A stretch of DNA of 5,234 nt. It comes from an uncultured Syntrophobacterales bacterium. Lineage in GTDB: Bacteria; Desulfobacterota; Syntrophia; Syntrophales; UBA5619. Shown in pieces: positions 1-5,234 of the stretch (positions are counted from its first letter, which is position 1; each line of letters starts with the position of its first letter). The stretch covers positions 1 to 5,234 of the forward strand of contig CAIUXU010000556.1 of assembly GCA_903903205.1 (NCBI GenBank). The letters are read 5' to 3'. The notes below the pieces were generated by a model. That model had not been told where the DNA came from, did not search any database, and worked only from the letters and a program-made list of their open reading frames with translations. Made by a program: the position numbers and the translations under genes.

Positions 1-2
1 AG

Positions 3-161
3 GTTTACAGGCTGACATCCATAACCACCAAACAGGAAGCGGGATGGTTTCTGGGATTGGACGATGAGACCGTTTACCGTATTGACAAACGAAAACTTGA
101 AGAGCTGGCTGCGTATTCCGGCTCATTCCGCCACCCGAATCCGATTCATTCCGCCACCTGA
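3..161 (+). pseudogene. 3' fragment of an unidentified ORF, running into the IS left end
   Basis: An open frame enters from the left edge and ends at TGA 159-161. No start codon is in view. The first 35 residues (to base 107) lie in host DNA and include the stretch TTKQEAGWFLGLDDETVYRI. The last 17 residues come from the terminal repeats of the insertion sequence, so the natural C-terminus has been replaced or lost. The host part vaguely resembles the helix-turn-helix of excisionase/MerR-like DNA-binding proteins (a TTKQEAGWFLG...TVYRI pattern), but this is too short to name. The opposite strand is also open in two frames over 1-109, so coding strand and even coding status are uncertain. No continuation of the frame is recognisable beyond the right end of the element. 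Confidence 0.35.
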
Positions 162-226
162 ATCCGCTCCAAGTCGCCACCCAATTCCGATTGATTCCGC
201 CATGGGAATCCGATCCATTCCGCCAC
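110..226 (+). repeat. IS left end: terminal inverted repeat with five 23-bp units
   Basis: The core CGCCAC (CGCCAT in the fourth copy) starts at 129, 152, 175, 198 and 221, an exact 23-bp period. The surrounding unit approximates ATTCATTCCGCCACCYGAAT followed by CCG. In IS21, multiple terminal repeats are the binding sites of the IstA transposase; that role here is by family analogy. The third copy deviates, reading CCAAGTCGCCA where the others read ATTCCGCCA. Confidence 0.85.
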
Positions 227-245
227 CCCCCGGGGGAGGAGAAAG

Positions 246-278
246 ATGACGCTGGATAAACCCAATGAAAGCCGTTAG
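246..278 (+). CDS. possible 10-codon leader ORF upstream of istA
   Basis: ATG at 246 begins the short frame MTLDKPNESR, ending at TAG 276-278. It is preceded by a strong purine-rich ribosome binding site (GGAGGAG, 235-241) better than that of many real genes, which is why it is listed. It lies wholly between the left terminal repeats and istA, and its stop codon abuts the hairpin that covers the istA ribosome binding site. A role as a translated leader that opens that hairpin is inference. It could instead be the degenerate start of an earlier, longer istA, or chance. Confidence 0.35.
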   Translation: MTLDKPNESR

Positions 279-305
279 AGATCCCGGGATAAACTCGGGA
301 GGTCT
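279..305 (+). promoter_or_regulatory. hairpin covering the istA ribosome binding site
   Basis: TCCCG (282-286) can pair with CGGGA (296-300) across a 9-nt loop. After a two-base bulge (GG, 301-302), AGA (279-281) can pair with TCT (303-305). The istA Shine-Dalgarno GGGAGG (297-302) lies inside the 3' arm, so the fold would hide it. The ATG of istA follows at 308. The pairing is visible directly; regulation by it is inferred. The stem is short, and the competing palindrome ATCCCGGGAT (281-290) could weaken it. Confidence 0.4.
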
Positions 306-307
306 AA

Positions 308-1870
308 ATGACGGCAGAAAGGTTATCCATGCGTACCATAAGAGAAGTTCTCCGGCAGAAGCTGGAAAAGAAGCTATCCAACAAACAGATTGCCCAAAGT
401 TGCAACATTGCCCGCAGCACCATCAAGGACTACTTGGACCGTGCCCAGCGCACCGGTCTGACCTGGCCTCTTCCACCCGATCTGGATGACGGTCGTCTGG
501 AGGCTCTGCTGTTTCCGTCCGCAGTGAAAGAATCTGCCGAGAAGCGGAATCTGCCGACTATGGAATATATCCGCACGGAACTGACACGAAAAAATGTGAC
601 CATTCGTCTCATCTGGTCGGAATACAAAGAGAAAAATCCGGACGGATATCAGTACAGTCAGTTCTGCGAGCTCTACCATAAGTGGGGCGACAAGCTCGAC
701 GTCAGCCTTCGCCAAACCTACCGGGCAGGAGAAAAACTCTTTGTCGATTATGCCGGCCAGACGATCCCCGTAACGGATCCGGCTTCCGGAGAGACCAGAG
801 AGGCGCGTCTTTTTGTCGCCGCTTTGGGTGCCAGCAGCTACACCTATGCCCGGGCTTCTTTCTCGGAGAATCTTCCCTCGTGGATCGACGCACACGTCCG
901 GGCATTTAACTTCTTCGGTGGCATCCCGGAGATCCTCGTTCCGGACAACCTCAAATCCGGCGTTACGAAGCCCTGCTACTATGAACCGGAGATCAATCCG
1001 ACCTATCATAAGCTGGCCTGCTACTACGGGACGGTGGTCATCCCTGCCCGTAAATACAAGCCAAAAGACAAGGCCAAGGTGGAGTCGGCGGTACAGTTAG
1101 CCGAGCGATGGATCCTGGCGGCGCTTCGGAACCACACCTTTTTCAGCATCGAGGAATTGAACCGGGCCATTGCCGAAAAGCTTCAGGATATCAACAACCG
1201 CAAGTTCCAGAAGATGGACGCCACACGGAGGAGTCTTTACGAAACGATTGACCGCCCGGCCTTAAAACCCCTTCCTGCCGTCCCCTACCAATATGCCGAA
1301 TGGAAGAAGGTCCGGGCCAACATTGACTATCATATCGAGTTTGACGATCACTACTACAGCGTCCCCTATCAGCTTGTAAGAAAACAGATGGAGGTATGGG
1401 CGACAACCACCACCGTGGAGGTGTTGTTCAAAAACAGTCGCGTTGCCGTCCATCCGCGCAGTTACGAAAAATATAAACACACAACGCTTACGGAACATAT
1501 GCCCAAGGCCCATCAGAAATATCTGGAATGGACCCCTTCCCGGATTATGGACTGGGCGGGTAAAAACGGCCCCAACACCCGAAATCTGGCTTCCTGTATC
1601 ATGGAGAACCGCAAGCATCCGGAGCAGGGTTTCCGCTCCTGTCTGGGCATCATGAGGCTGGTAAAACGGTACTCGTCCGGGCGGGTGGAAGCCGCCTGTG
1701 GCCGCGCCCTGCTTCTGAAAGCCTACAGTTACAAGAGCGTCGAATCGATCCTGAAAACAAGTCTTGACAAACAGGAGTTGCCCGAAACCTCCTCTCCCGA
1801 AAAACCGATCATCCACTACAACATTCGGGGTTGGGAATACTACCAGGGGAAGGAGGCTGTCCATGCTTGA
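308..1870 (+). CDS. istA: IS21-family transposase IstA (DDE recombinase)
   Basis: This 520-residue protein should cut and join the element ends during transposition, acting with IstB. An N-terminal helix-turn-helix (residues about 22-45, LSNKQIAQSCNIARSTIKDY) should recognise the terminal repeats. The integrase-type catalytic core carries a DDE triad visible as D147 (FVDYAG), D213 (VPDNLKSG) and E259 (KAKVESAV). A C-terminal IstA domain follows and ends in the family-typical NIRGWEYYQ motif (505-513). Length matches the family. The start at 308 is preferred because GGGAGG lies 5 nt upstream and the opening MTAERLSMRTIREVLR matches the usual IS21 N-terminus; ATG 329 is the alternative. The ribosome binding site sits in a possible hairpin. 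The 3' end overlaps istB by 8 bp. No frameshift or missing catalytic residue is seen. Confidence 0.97.
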   Translation: MTAERLSMRTIREVLRQKLEKKLSNKQIAQSCNIARSTIKDYLDRAQRTGLTWPLPPDLDDGRLEALLFPSAVKESAEKRNLPTMEYIRTELTRKNVTIRLIWSEYKEKNPDGYQYSQFCELYHKWGDKLDVSLRQTYRAGEKLFVDYAGQTIPVTDPASGETREARLFVAALGASSYTYARASFSENLPSWIDAHVRAFNFFGGIPEILVPDNLKSGVTKPCYYEPEINPTYHKLACYYGTVVIPARKYKPKDKAKVESAVQLAERWILAALRNHTFFSIEELNRAIAEKLQDINNRKFQKMDATRRSLYETIDRPALKPLPAVPYQYAEWKKVRANIDYHIEFDDHYYSVPYQLVRKQMEVWATTTTVEVLFKNSRVAVHPRSYEKYKHTTLTEHMPKAHQKYLEWTPSRIMDWAGKNGPNTRNLASCIMENRKHPEQGFRSCLGIMRLVKRYSSGRVEAACGRALLLKAYSYKSVESILKTSLDKQELPETSSPEKPIIHYNIRGWEYYQGKEAVHA

Positions 1871-2606
1871 TCAACAGACGATAAACAAACTGTATGAACT
1901 GAAACTGACGGGTATGGCGGACGCTTTCGCCGATCAGATGAAACAGCCGGATATGGACAGGCTTTCCTTCGCAGAACGCTTCGGACTCATCGTCGATCGC
2001 CAGTGGACCTGGAAGGAAAACAACCGCATGGAGCGATACTTGAAAAACGCCCGGATGAAACTCGACGCCTGCGTGGAGGATATTGACTACAAAACCCCAC
2101 GGGGAATCGATCAGTCCGTCATGATGAGCCTCATCTCCTGCGACTGGGTCAAACGTCACCACAACATTATTATCACCGGCCCGACCGGCGCGGGAAAAAC
2201 CTTCCTTGCCTGCGCCCTGACCAACAAGGCCTGCCGGGAGGGATACCGCGCCTTCTACATCCGTTCCCCCAAGTTCTCATACCAGATGACCTTGTCCAAA
2301 GGAGACGGAAGCTATGGGAAAACCATCAACAAGTTTGCCAATGCCCATGTCCTGGTGATTGACGATCTCGGGATTGCCCCCATGACTGATCCCGAAAGAA
2401 GAGACCTTCTGGAGGTCGTCGAGGAGAGGCACGGTCATGCCTCCACGATCGTCACCAGTCAACTCCCCGTGGAAAACTGGCATGAACAAATCGGCGATCC
2501 CACCATCGCCGATGCCATCCTTGACCGACTGATCCACAACGCACATAAAATAAATCTGTCCATGAAAGGAGATTCGCTGAGAAAAAAATATGCAGGCTTG
2601 ACCTGA
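1863..2606 (+). CDS. istB: IS21-family helper ATPase IstB (AAA+)
   Basis: This 247-residue AAA+ ATPase is related to DnaC and in IS21 remodels target DNA and stimulates IstA. Motifs seen are Walker A GPTGAGKT (106-113), Walker B VLVIDDLG (163-170), a sensor-1-like TIVTSQLP (195-202) and a probable arginine finger R222 in ILDRLIHN. The N-terminal helical region (1-100) is the family's IstB/DnaC-like part. The frame stays open 99 nt upstream of 1863, but ATG 1863 is the right start: AGGAGG (1851-1856) is spaced 6 nt away, and MLDQQTINKLYELKLTGMA is the typical IstB opening. ATGCTTGA overlaps the istA stop, implying translational coupling. All ATPase motifs are intact. The stop at 2604-2606 lies about 55 bp before the right terminal repeats. 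Confidence 0.97.
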   Translation: MLDQQTINKLYELKLTGMADAFADQMKQPDMDRLSFAERFGLIVDRQWTWKENNRMERYLKNARMKLDACVEDIDYKTPRGIDQSVMMSLISCDWVKRHHNIIITGPTGAGKTFLACALTNKACREGYRAFYIRSPKFSYQMTLSKGDGSYGKTINKFANAHVLVIDDLGIAPMTDPERRDLLEVVEERHGHASTIVTSQLPVENWHEQIGDPTIADAILDRLIHNAHKINLSMKGDSLRKKYAGLT

Positions 2607-2661
2607 AGGATCAGTTATGAGAAAGAGCTAAAAGACCAGCGTCGCTTCGCTCCGACCAGGG

Positions 2662-2754
2662 GTGGCGGATTCAACCGGATCACCCTGGCGACTTGGATCG
2701 GACCAGGGTGGCGGATTCCTTCGGATTCGAGTGGCGGGATGAGCGGAATAGGCA
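2662..2754 (-). repeat. IS right end: terminal inverted repeat with four 23-bp units
   Basis: Reverse-complement copies of the left-end unit are seen as GTGGCG (CTGGCG in one copy) starting at 2662, 2685, 2708 and 2731, again with an exact 23-bp period. Counted from the outside, the third copy carries CCAAGTCGCCA like the third copy on the left. The terminal dinucleotide is CA at 2753-2754. From the tip to the first CGCCAC core the left end has 19 nt and the right end 18 nt, a single-base difference. Confidence 0.85.
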
Positions 2755-2798
2755 GAAAACCGGAATCCAGATATTTCAGCATGTTACAAAAACGCTGG

Positions 2799-2818
2799 AC
2801 ACCGGTTTTCACCGGTGT
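2799..2818. repeat. perfect 7-bp stem-loop, probably a dispersed intergenic repeat
   Basis: ACACCGG (2799-2805) pairs with CCGGTGT (2812-2818) around the loop TTTTCA. The flanking GGACACCGG...GTGTGACGA context resembles short palindromic repeats scattered between genes in many bacteria. Only one copy is in the window, so dispersal is inferred. No T-run follows on the plus strand. Confidence 0.55.
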
Positions 2819-2883
2819 GACGACTTTTGACGAGTCCGTCAAACATAGTGCTAAAAAAAGTGCTGAGGACTGAGTAAAACCAT

Positions 2884-2908
2884 ATCCCCGATAAAAGCAC
2901 TCGGGGAT
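2884..2908. repeat. perfect 8-bp hairpin
   Basis: ATCCCCGA (2884-2891) pairs with TCGGGGAT (2901-2908) across a 9-nt loop. It lies inside the long inverted repeat, and its 3' arm is part of the first 25-bp tandem unit. It would form in either strand's transcript. Confidence 0.55.
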
Positions 2909-2990
2909 GACAAGTGTGGGAGCACTCGGGAATGACAAAAGTAGAAGCACTCGAGGATGACAAAAAACTCAGCACTCCGTCCTCAGCACT
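2896..2990. repeat. 25-bp-period tandem repeat, three copies plus a partial fourth
   Basis: AGCACTCGGGGATGACAA (2896), AGCACTCGGGAATGACAA (2921) and AGCACTCGAGGATGACAA (2946) are near-identical 18-mers spaced exactly 25 bp apart. The 7-nt spacers differ. A fourth start, AGCACTC at 2971, keeps the same register but then diverges into the right arm of the inverted repeat. Conserved 18-mers with variable spacers suggest expansion of a palindromic-repeat half-site. At three to four copies with 7-nt spacers this is not a CRISPR array. Confidence 0.75.
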
Positions 2991-2995
2991 ATGTT

Positions 2996-5234
2996 TTACT
3001 CGGCACTTTCTTTCCCGAAATAGGCCTCCCGGAGAATTCGGGCAAGGTCGTCCACGAGTGTATAGGACGGATTGGCCCCCGAACACTGGTCGTCAAAGGC
3101 GATCTCGGCCATGTGCTGCACGGCCGCTTCGAACTCCGCTTCCGGCACACCGGCTTCGCGAATCGTGGTGGGCACCTTCAACTCCGCCTTCAACGCCGCA
3201 ACGGCCGTCACAAGACTCTCCACACCTGCCTCGGGCGTTGCCGCGGGGAGCTTCAGGGCTGCCGCGATTTCCGCATATCGTCCCATGGCCTGGGGGTAGC
3301 GGTACTTGGGATAGGCTGCGAATTTCTTCGGTAGCGCCGCGTTGTGCCGGATGACGGGGATCATGACCAGGGCGTTCGCCCGGCCGTGGGAGATATGGAA
3401 GGTTGCCCCCAGGATGTGGGCCAAACTGTGGTTGATCCCGAGAAAGGCGTTGGTAAAAGCCATGCCGGCGATGGTGGAGGCATTGTGCATCTTCTCGCGG
3501 GCGAGAAGGTTTCCGCCATTCCGGAACGCCTCGGGCAGGTGCTCGAAGACAAGCTGGACTGCCTTGAGCGCAAGTGGATCGGTGTAGTCGGAGGCGAGGA
3601 CCGACACATAGGCCTCGAGGGCATGGGCCAGGACATCCAGGCCCGTGTCCGCGGTTACGGACGGCGGCACCGACAAGGTCAGGTTTGGGTCCACGATGGC
3701 AATGTGGGGCGTCATCGCGTAATCCGCGAGGGGATACTTTGCGCCGGTTTTGGCGTCTGTCACGACGGCAAAGGAGGTAACCTCCGAACCGGTGCCGCTC
3801 GTGGTTGGGATCGCTATCAGTTTTGCCTTCCTGCCCAGTTCGGGGAAACGGACGATGCGCTTGCGAATGTCCATGAAACGCATCCGGAGGTCGTCGAAAC
3901 AGACATCCGGATTTTCGTAGAAGAGCCACATGGCCTTGGCTGCGTCGATCGGAGACCCGCCGCCCAGCGCGATAATGAGGTCCGGTCGGAACTTCTTCAT
4001 CGCCTCGGCGCCACTGACCACCGTTTCGACGGTGGGGTCGGGCGTGATGTCGGAATAGACGGCCGTCAGGATGCCCGCCTGCTGGAGGTAGGTTTCCAGT
4101 TTGCGCGTCGCACCCTGTCCGATGGCGGAGCCGGAGCAGACAATGAAGGCGCGGTGAACGTCCATCTCTTTAATTTCTTTCGTAAAGAAAGTATCGAATG
4201 CGCCTGCCTCGAAGTAGATCTGTGACGGAACCCGGAACCATTTCATGTTGACCATGCGCTTTGTCACCCGCTTTATATTGATGAGATTGTGAACGCTCAC
4301 GTTGTCCGTGGTGCTGTTCTGCCCTCCGGCGCCGCAGCCCAGCGTCAGGGAGGGGTGGATTCGCGTGTATATGTCGCCGATGGCCCCCTGGGCGGAGGGC
4401 GAGTTCACGATGATGCGTCCCGCGTTGACGGTCTCGCTGAATTCGCGGATGGCTCTGTTGTCTTGCGAGGCGATCGACGCCGTGTGGCCGAGGCCCCCGA
4501 AGTAGAGGATATCCTGGCAGATATTCACCCCTTCCTGCAGGTTGCGGACGGTGTAAAATCCGAGGATCGGGCAGAGTTTTTCACGGGAGAGCGGATAGGC
4601 CGCGCCCACACCCTTGAGGGGCGCGATCAGGACGCGCGTATTTTCCGGAACGGTGATGCCGCAAAGCCCTGCGATGTGCTGGACGCTCTTCCCCACGACC
4701 TTCGGCGACATGCTCTCTTTTTCCGCGTCGATCGCGACGACCTCCACCTTGGCGGTCTCTGCCGGGCTGAGGAAATAGGCCCCCTGCGACCGGAAGCGGG
4801 CCATGACGGCGTCCCGGATCTCCCGATCCACAACCACGGCCTGCTCGGAAGCGCAGACCATTCCGTTGTCAAAGGTCTTGCTCATCAGGATATCGTTCAC
4901 CGCAGAGTTGATGTCGGCGCTCTTTTCGATATAGACGGGAACATTTCCCGGGCCGACGCCGATCGCCGGCGTGCCGGATCCGTAGGCCGCCTTGACCATG
5001 CCCATTCCGCCCGTGGCCAGGATCAGCGAAACGTCGGGGTGCGACATCAGGGTGTGCGTCATATCACGGGAGGATACCTCCACCCAGCGGACACAGTAGT
5101 CCGGTGCACCCGCGGCCAGTGCGGCCTCGTAGATCGTCTTCGCCGCTTCGATCGTGCTTTTCAGCGCGTTGCGGGCGGCGCTGATAATGATGGTATTGCG
5201 CGTCTTGAGGGCGATCAGGCACTTGAACATGGCC
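2996..5234 (-). CDS. adhE: bifunctional acetaldehyde-CoA/alcohol dehydrogenase AdhE (N-terminus beyond the window)
   Basis: AdhE reduces acetyl-CoA to acetaldehyde and then ethanol with two NADH, and can run in reverse. In known homologues it forms cytoplasmic filaments (spirosomes). Residue numbers here count from Met at 5230, which is internal: FKCLIALKTRN matches about residue 117 of E. coli AdhE, so some 120 residues lie off the edge. The aldehyde dehydrogenase half carries GVGPGNVP (91-98) and catalytic C126 in FDNGMVCASEQ. After a linker (about 320-340), the iron-type alcohol dehydrogenase half has GGGSPIDAAK (423-432), TTSGTGSEVT (476-485) and the expected iron ligands D532, H536, H601 and H615. 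The C-terminus is complete (DDQCSGANPSYTLVDDL, stop TAA 2998-2996). Implied total of about 865 residues is normal. It converges with the IS. Its promoter is outside the window. Confidence 0.97.
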   Translation of the reverse strand, partial: AMFKCLIALKTRNTIIISAARNALKSTIEAAKTIYEAALAAGAPDYCVRWVEVSSRDMTHTLMSHPDVSLILATGGMGMVKAAYGSGTPAIGVGPGNVPVYIEKSADINSAVNDILMSKTFDNGMVCASEQAVVVDREIRDAVMARFRSQGAYFLSPAETAKVEVVAIDAEKESMSPKVVGKSVQHIAGLCGITVPENTRVLIAPLKGVGAAYPLSREKLCPILGFYTVRNLQEGVNICQDILYFGGLGHTASIASQDNRAIREFSETVNAGRIIVNSPSAQGAIGDIYTRIHPSLTLGCGAGGQNSTTDNVSVHNLINIKRVTKRMVNMKWFRVPSQIYFEAGAFDTFFTKEIKEMDVHRAFIVCSGSAIGQGATRKLETYLQQAGILTAVYSDITPDPTVETVVSGAEAMKKFRPDLIIALGGGSPIDAAKAMWLFYENPDVCFDDLRMRFMDIRKRIVRFPELGRKAKLIAIPTTSGTGSEVTSFAVVTDAKTGAKYPLADYAMTPHIAIVDPNLTLSVPPSVTADTGLDVLAHALEAYVSVLASDYTDPLALKAVQLVFEHLPEAFRNGGNLLAREKMHNASTIAGMAFTNAFLGINHSLAHILGATFHISHGRANALVMIPVIRHNAALPKKFAAYPKYRYPQAMGRYAEIAAALKLPAATPEAGVESLVTAVAALKAELKVPTTIREAGVPEAEFEAAVQHMAEIAFDDQCSGANPSYTLVDDLARILREAYFGKESAE

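Larger units (their letters stand above)
110..2754 (+). mobile_element. IS21-family insertion sequence, apparently complete (about 2645 bp)
   Basis: The element is defined by an istA-istB gene pair between long imperfect inverted ends. The left end begins TGCGTATTCCGGCTCATTC; the reverse complement of the right end begins TGCCTATTCCGCTCATCC. Similarity continues inward for roughly 90 bp. The 5'-TG...CA-3' termini and the multiple internal repeats at each end are typical of IS21 elements, and the size is at the upper end of the usual range for the family. Both genes are full length with all catalytic motifs, so the copy could be active. A direct target duplication (usually 4-8 bp in this family) is not visible: the left flank is AGAGCTGGC and the right flank is GAAAACCGG. 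The exact boundaries rest on end-to-end alignment and could be off by a few bases. Confidence 0.85.
2853..2990 (-). terminator. possible Rho-independent terminator of adhE with a long structured loop
   Basis: Read on the minus strand, just past the adhE stop, AGTGCTGAGGAC (2990 to 2979) is followed 108 nt later by its perfect complement GTCCTCAGCACT (2870 to 2859), which runs into a tract of seven T (2859-2853). A 12-bp stem followed by a T-run is terminator-like. The loop is far longer than usual, though internal folding (the 2884-2908 hairpin) would shorten it. Confidence 0.35.
2755..2995. other. gene-free, repeat-rich intergenic region between the IS and adhE
   Basis: No credible coding frame lies here. 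Frames that are open read like translated dispersed intergenic repeats (for example TPVKTGVQ and DSGF on the minus strand), familiar from repeat-rich bacterial genomes. The stretch is a mosaic of a short stem-loop, an interrupted long-range inverted repeat, an 8-bp-stem hairpin and a 25-bp-period tandem repeat, each listed separately. Confidence 0.7.
2841..2996. repeat. long-range imperfect inverted repeat enclosing tandem units
   Basis: AAACATAGTGCT (2841-2852) is the exact reverse complement of AGCACTATGTTT (2985-2996), and AGTGCTGAGGAC (2859-2870) is the exact reverse complement of GTCCTCAGCACT (2979-2990). The left arm looks like the right arm with an extra AGTGCT-containing insert. The right arm touches the adhE stop codon. 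The arrangement resembles a small non-autonomous repeat element, but mobility is not shown. Confidence 0.6.

Noticed and set aside
82..118. Promoter starting with TTGACA at 82-87, reading into the IS
   Set aside because: No -10-like hexamer stands 16-18 bp downstream; the nearest AT-rich hexamer, at about 113-118, is too far away.
374..1009. Long minus-strand open frame antisense to istA (211 codons)
   Set aside because: It lies wholly inside istA, which has all DDE motifs. The translation has no recognisable domain, so it is a shadow frame.
1764..1862. 33-codon upstream extension of istB
   Set aside because: The extension lies inside istA in another frame, has low-complexity basic residues and lacks a good ribosome binding site. 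AGGAGG and the typical IstB N-terminus place the start at 1863.
2631..2655. Terminator hairpin after istB
   Set aside because: Only a 4-bp stem (AGCG/CGCT) and no following T-run.
2896..2990. CRISPR array
   Set aside because: Spacers of only 7 nt, three to four copies, 18-nt conserved units and no cas genes.
2615..3086. Minus-strand frames of 111 and 100 codons across the intergenic region
   Set aside because: They are translations of IS-end and tandem or palindromic repeats (phrases such as VIPECFYRG) and overlap the end of adhE; no gene-like features.
3344..4225. Long plus-strand open frame antisense to adhE (293 codons)
   Set aside because: It is fully contained in the well-supported adhE frame, has no recognisable family, and is expected from high-GC codon bias on the opposite strand.
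5228..5230. ATG at 5230 as the true adhE start
   Set aside because: Conserved AdhE sequence already starts here at the level of about residue 117 of homologues, and the frame stays open to the window edge. The gene is cut by the window, not shortened.

Overview
The window holds two complete transposase genes of one IS21-family insertion sequence, a short repeat-rich intergenic stretch, and most of a leftward adhE gene that runs off the right edge. The AdhE product points to a fermentative or syntrophic anaerobe. The moderately high GC content and the translated flavour of the intergenic repeats resemble anaerobic Desulfobacterota (Syntrophus/Smithella-like genomes). That placement is inference, because the window has no phylogenetic marker.

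Layout. Bases 1-109 are host sequence carrying the last 35 codons of an unidentified rightward reading frame, which runs into the insertion sequence and stops at 159-161. The IS occupies about 110-2754. Its left end has five copies and its right end four copies of a roughly 23-bp unit centred on CGCCAC, spaced exactly 23 bp apart. Next come a possible 10-codon leader ORF (246-278), a hairpin covering the istA ribosome binding site (279-305), istA (308-1870) and istB (1863-2606). IstA is the DDE recombinase and IstB its AAA+ ATPase helper. They overlap by 8 bp and are clearly co-translated. Both look intact, so the element may be functional, although no target-site duplication is visible.

Bases 2755-2995 contain no gene. 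They hold stem-loops, a 25-bp-period tandem repeat and a long-range inverted repeat. The inverted repeat ends in a run of seven T on the minus strand and may terminate adhE transcription.

Bases 2996-5234 (minus strand) encode the bifunctional aldehyde/alcohol dehydrogenase AdhE. About 120 N-terminal residues are missing because the window ends. The IS and adhE converge and nothing suggests a functional link between them.

No clearly new biological system is present. The most interesting points are the possible translational attenuator ahead of istA, the strictly phased terminal repeat arrays with a matching variant third copy at both ends, and the composite repeat/terminator structure downstream of adhE.
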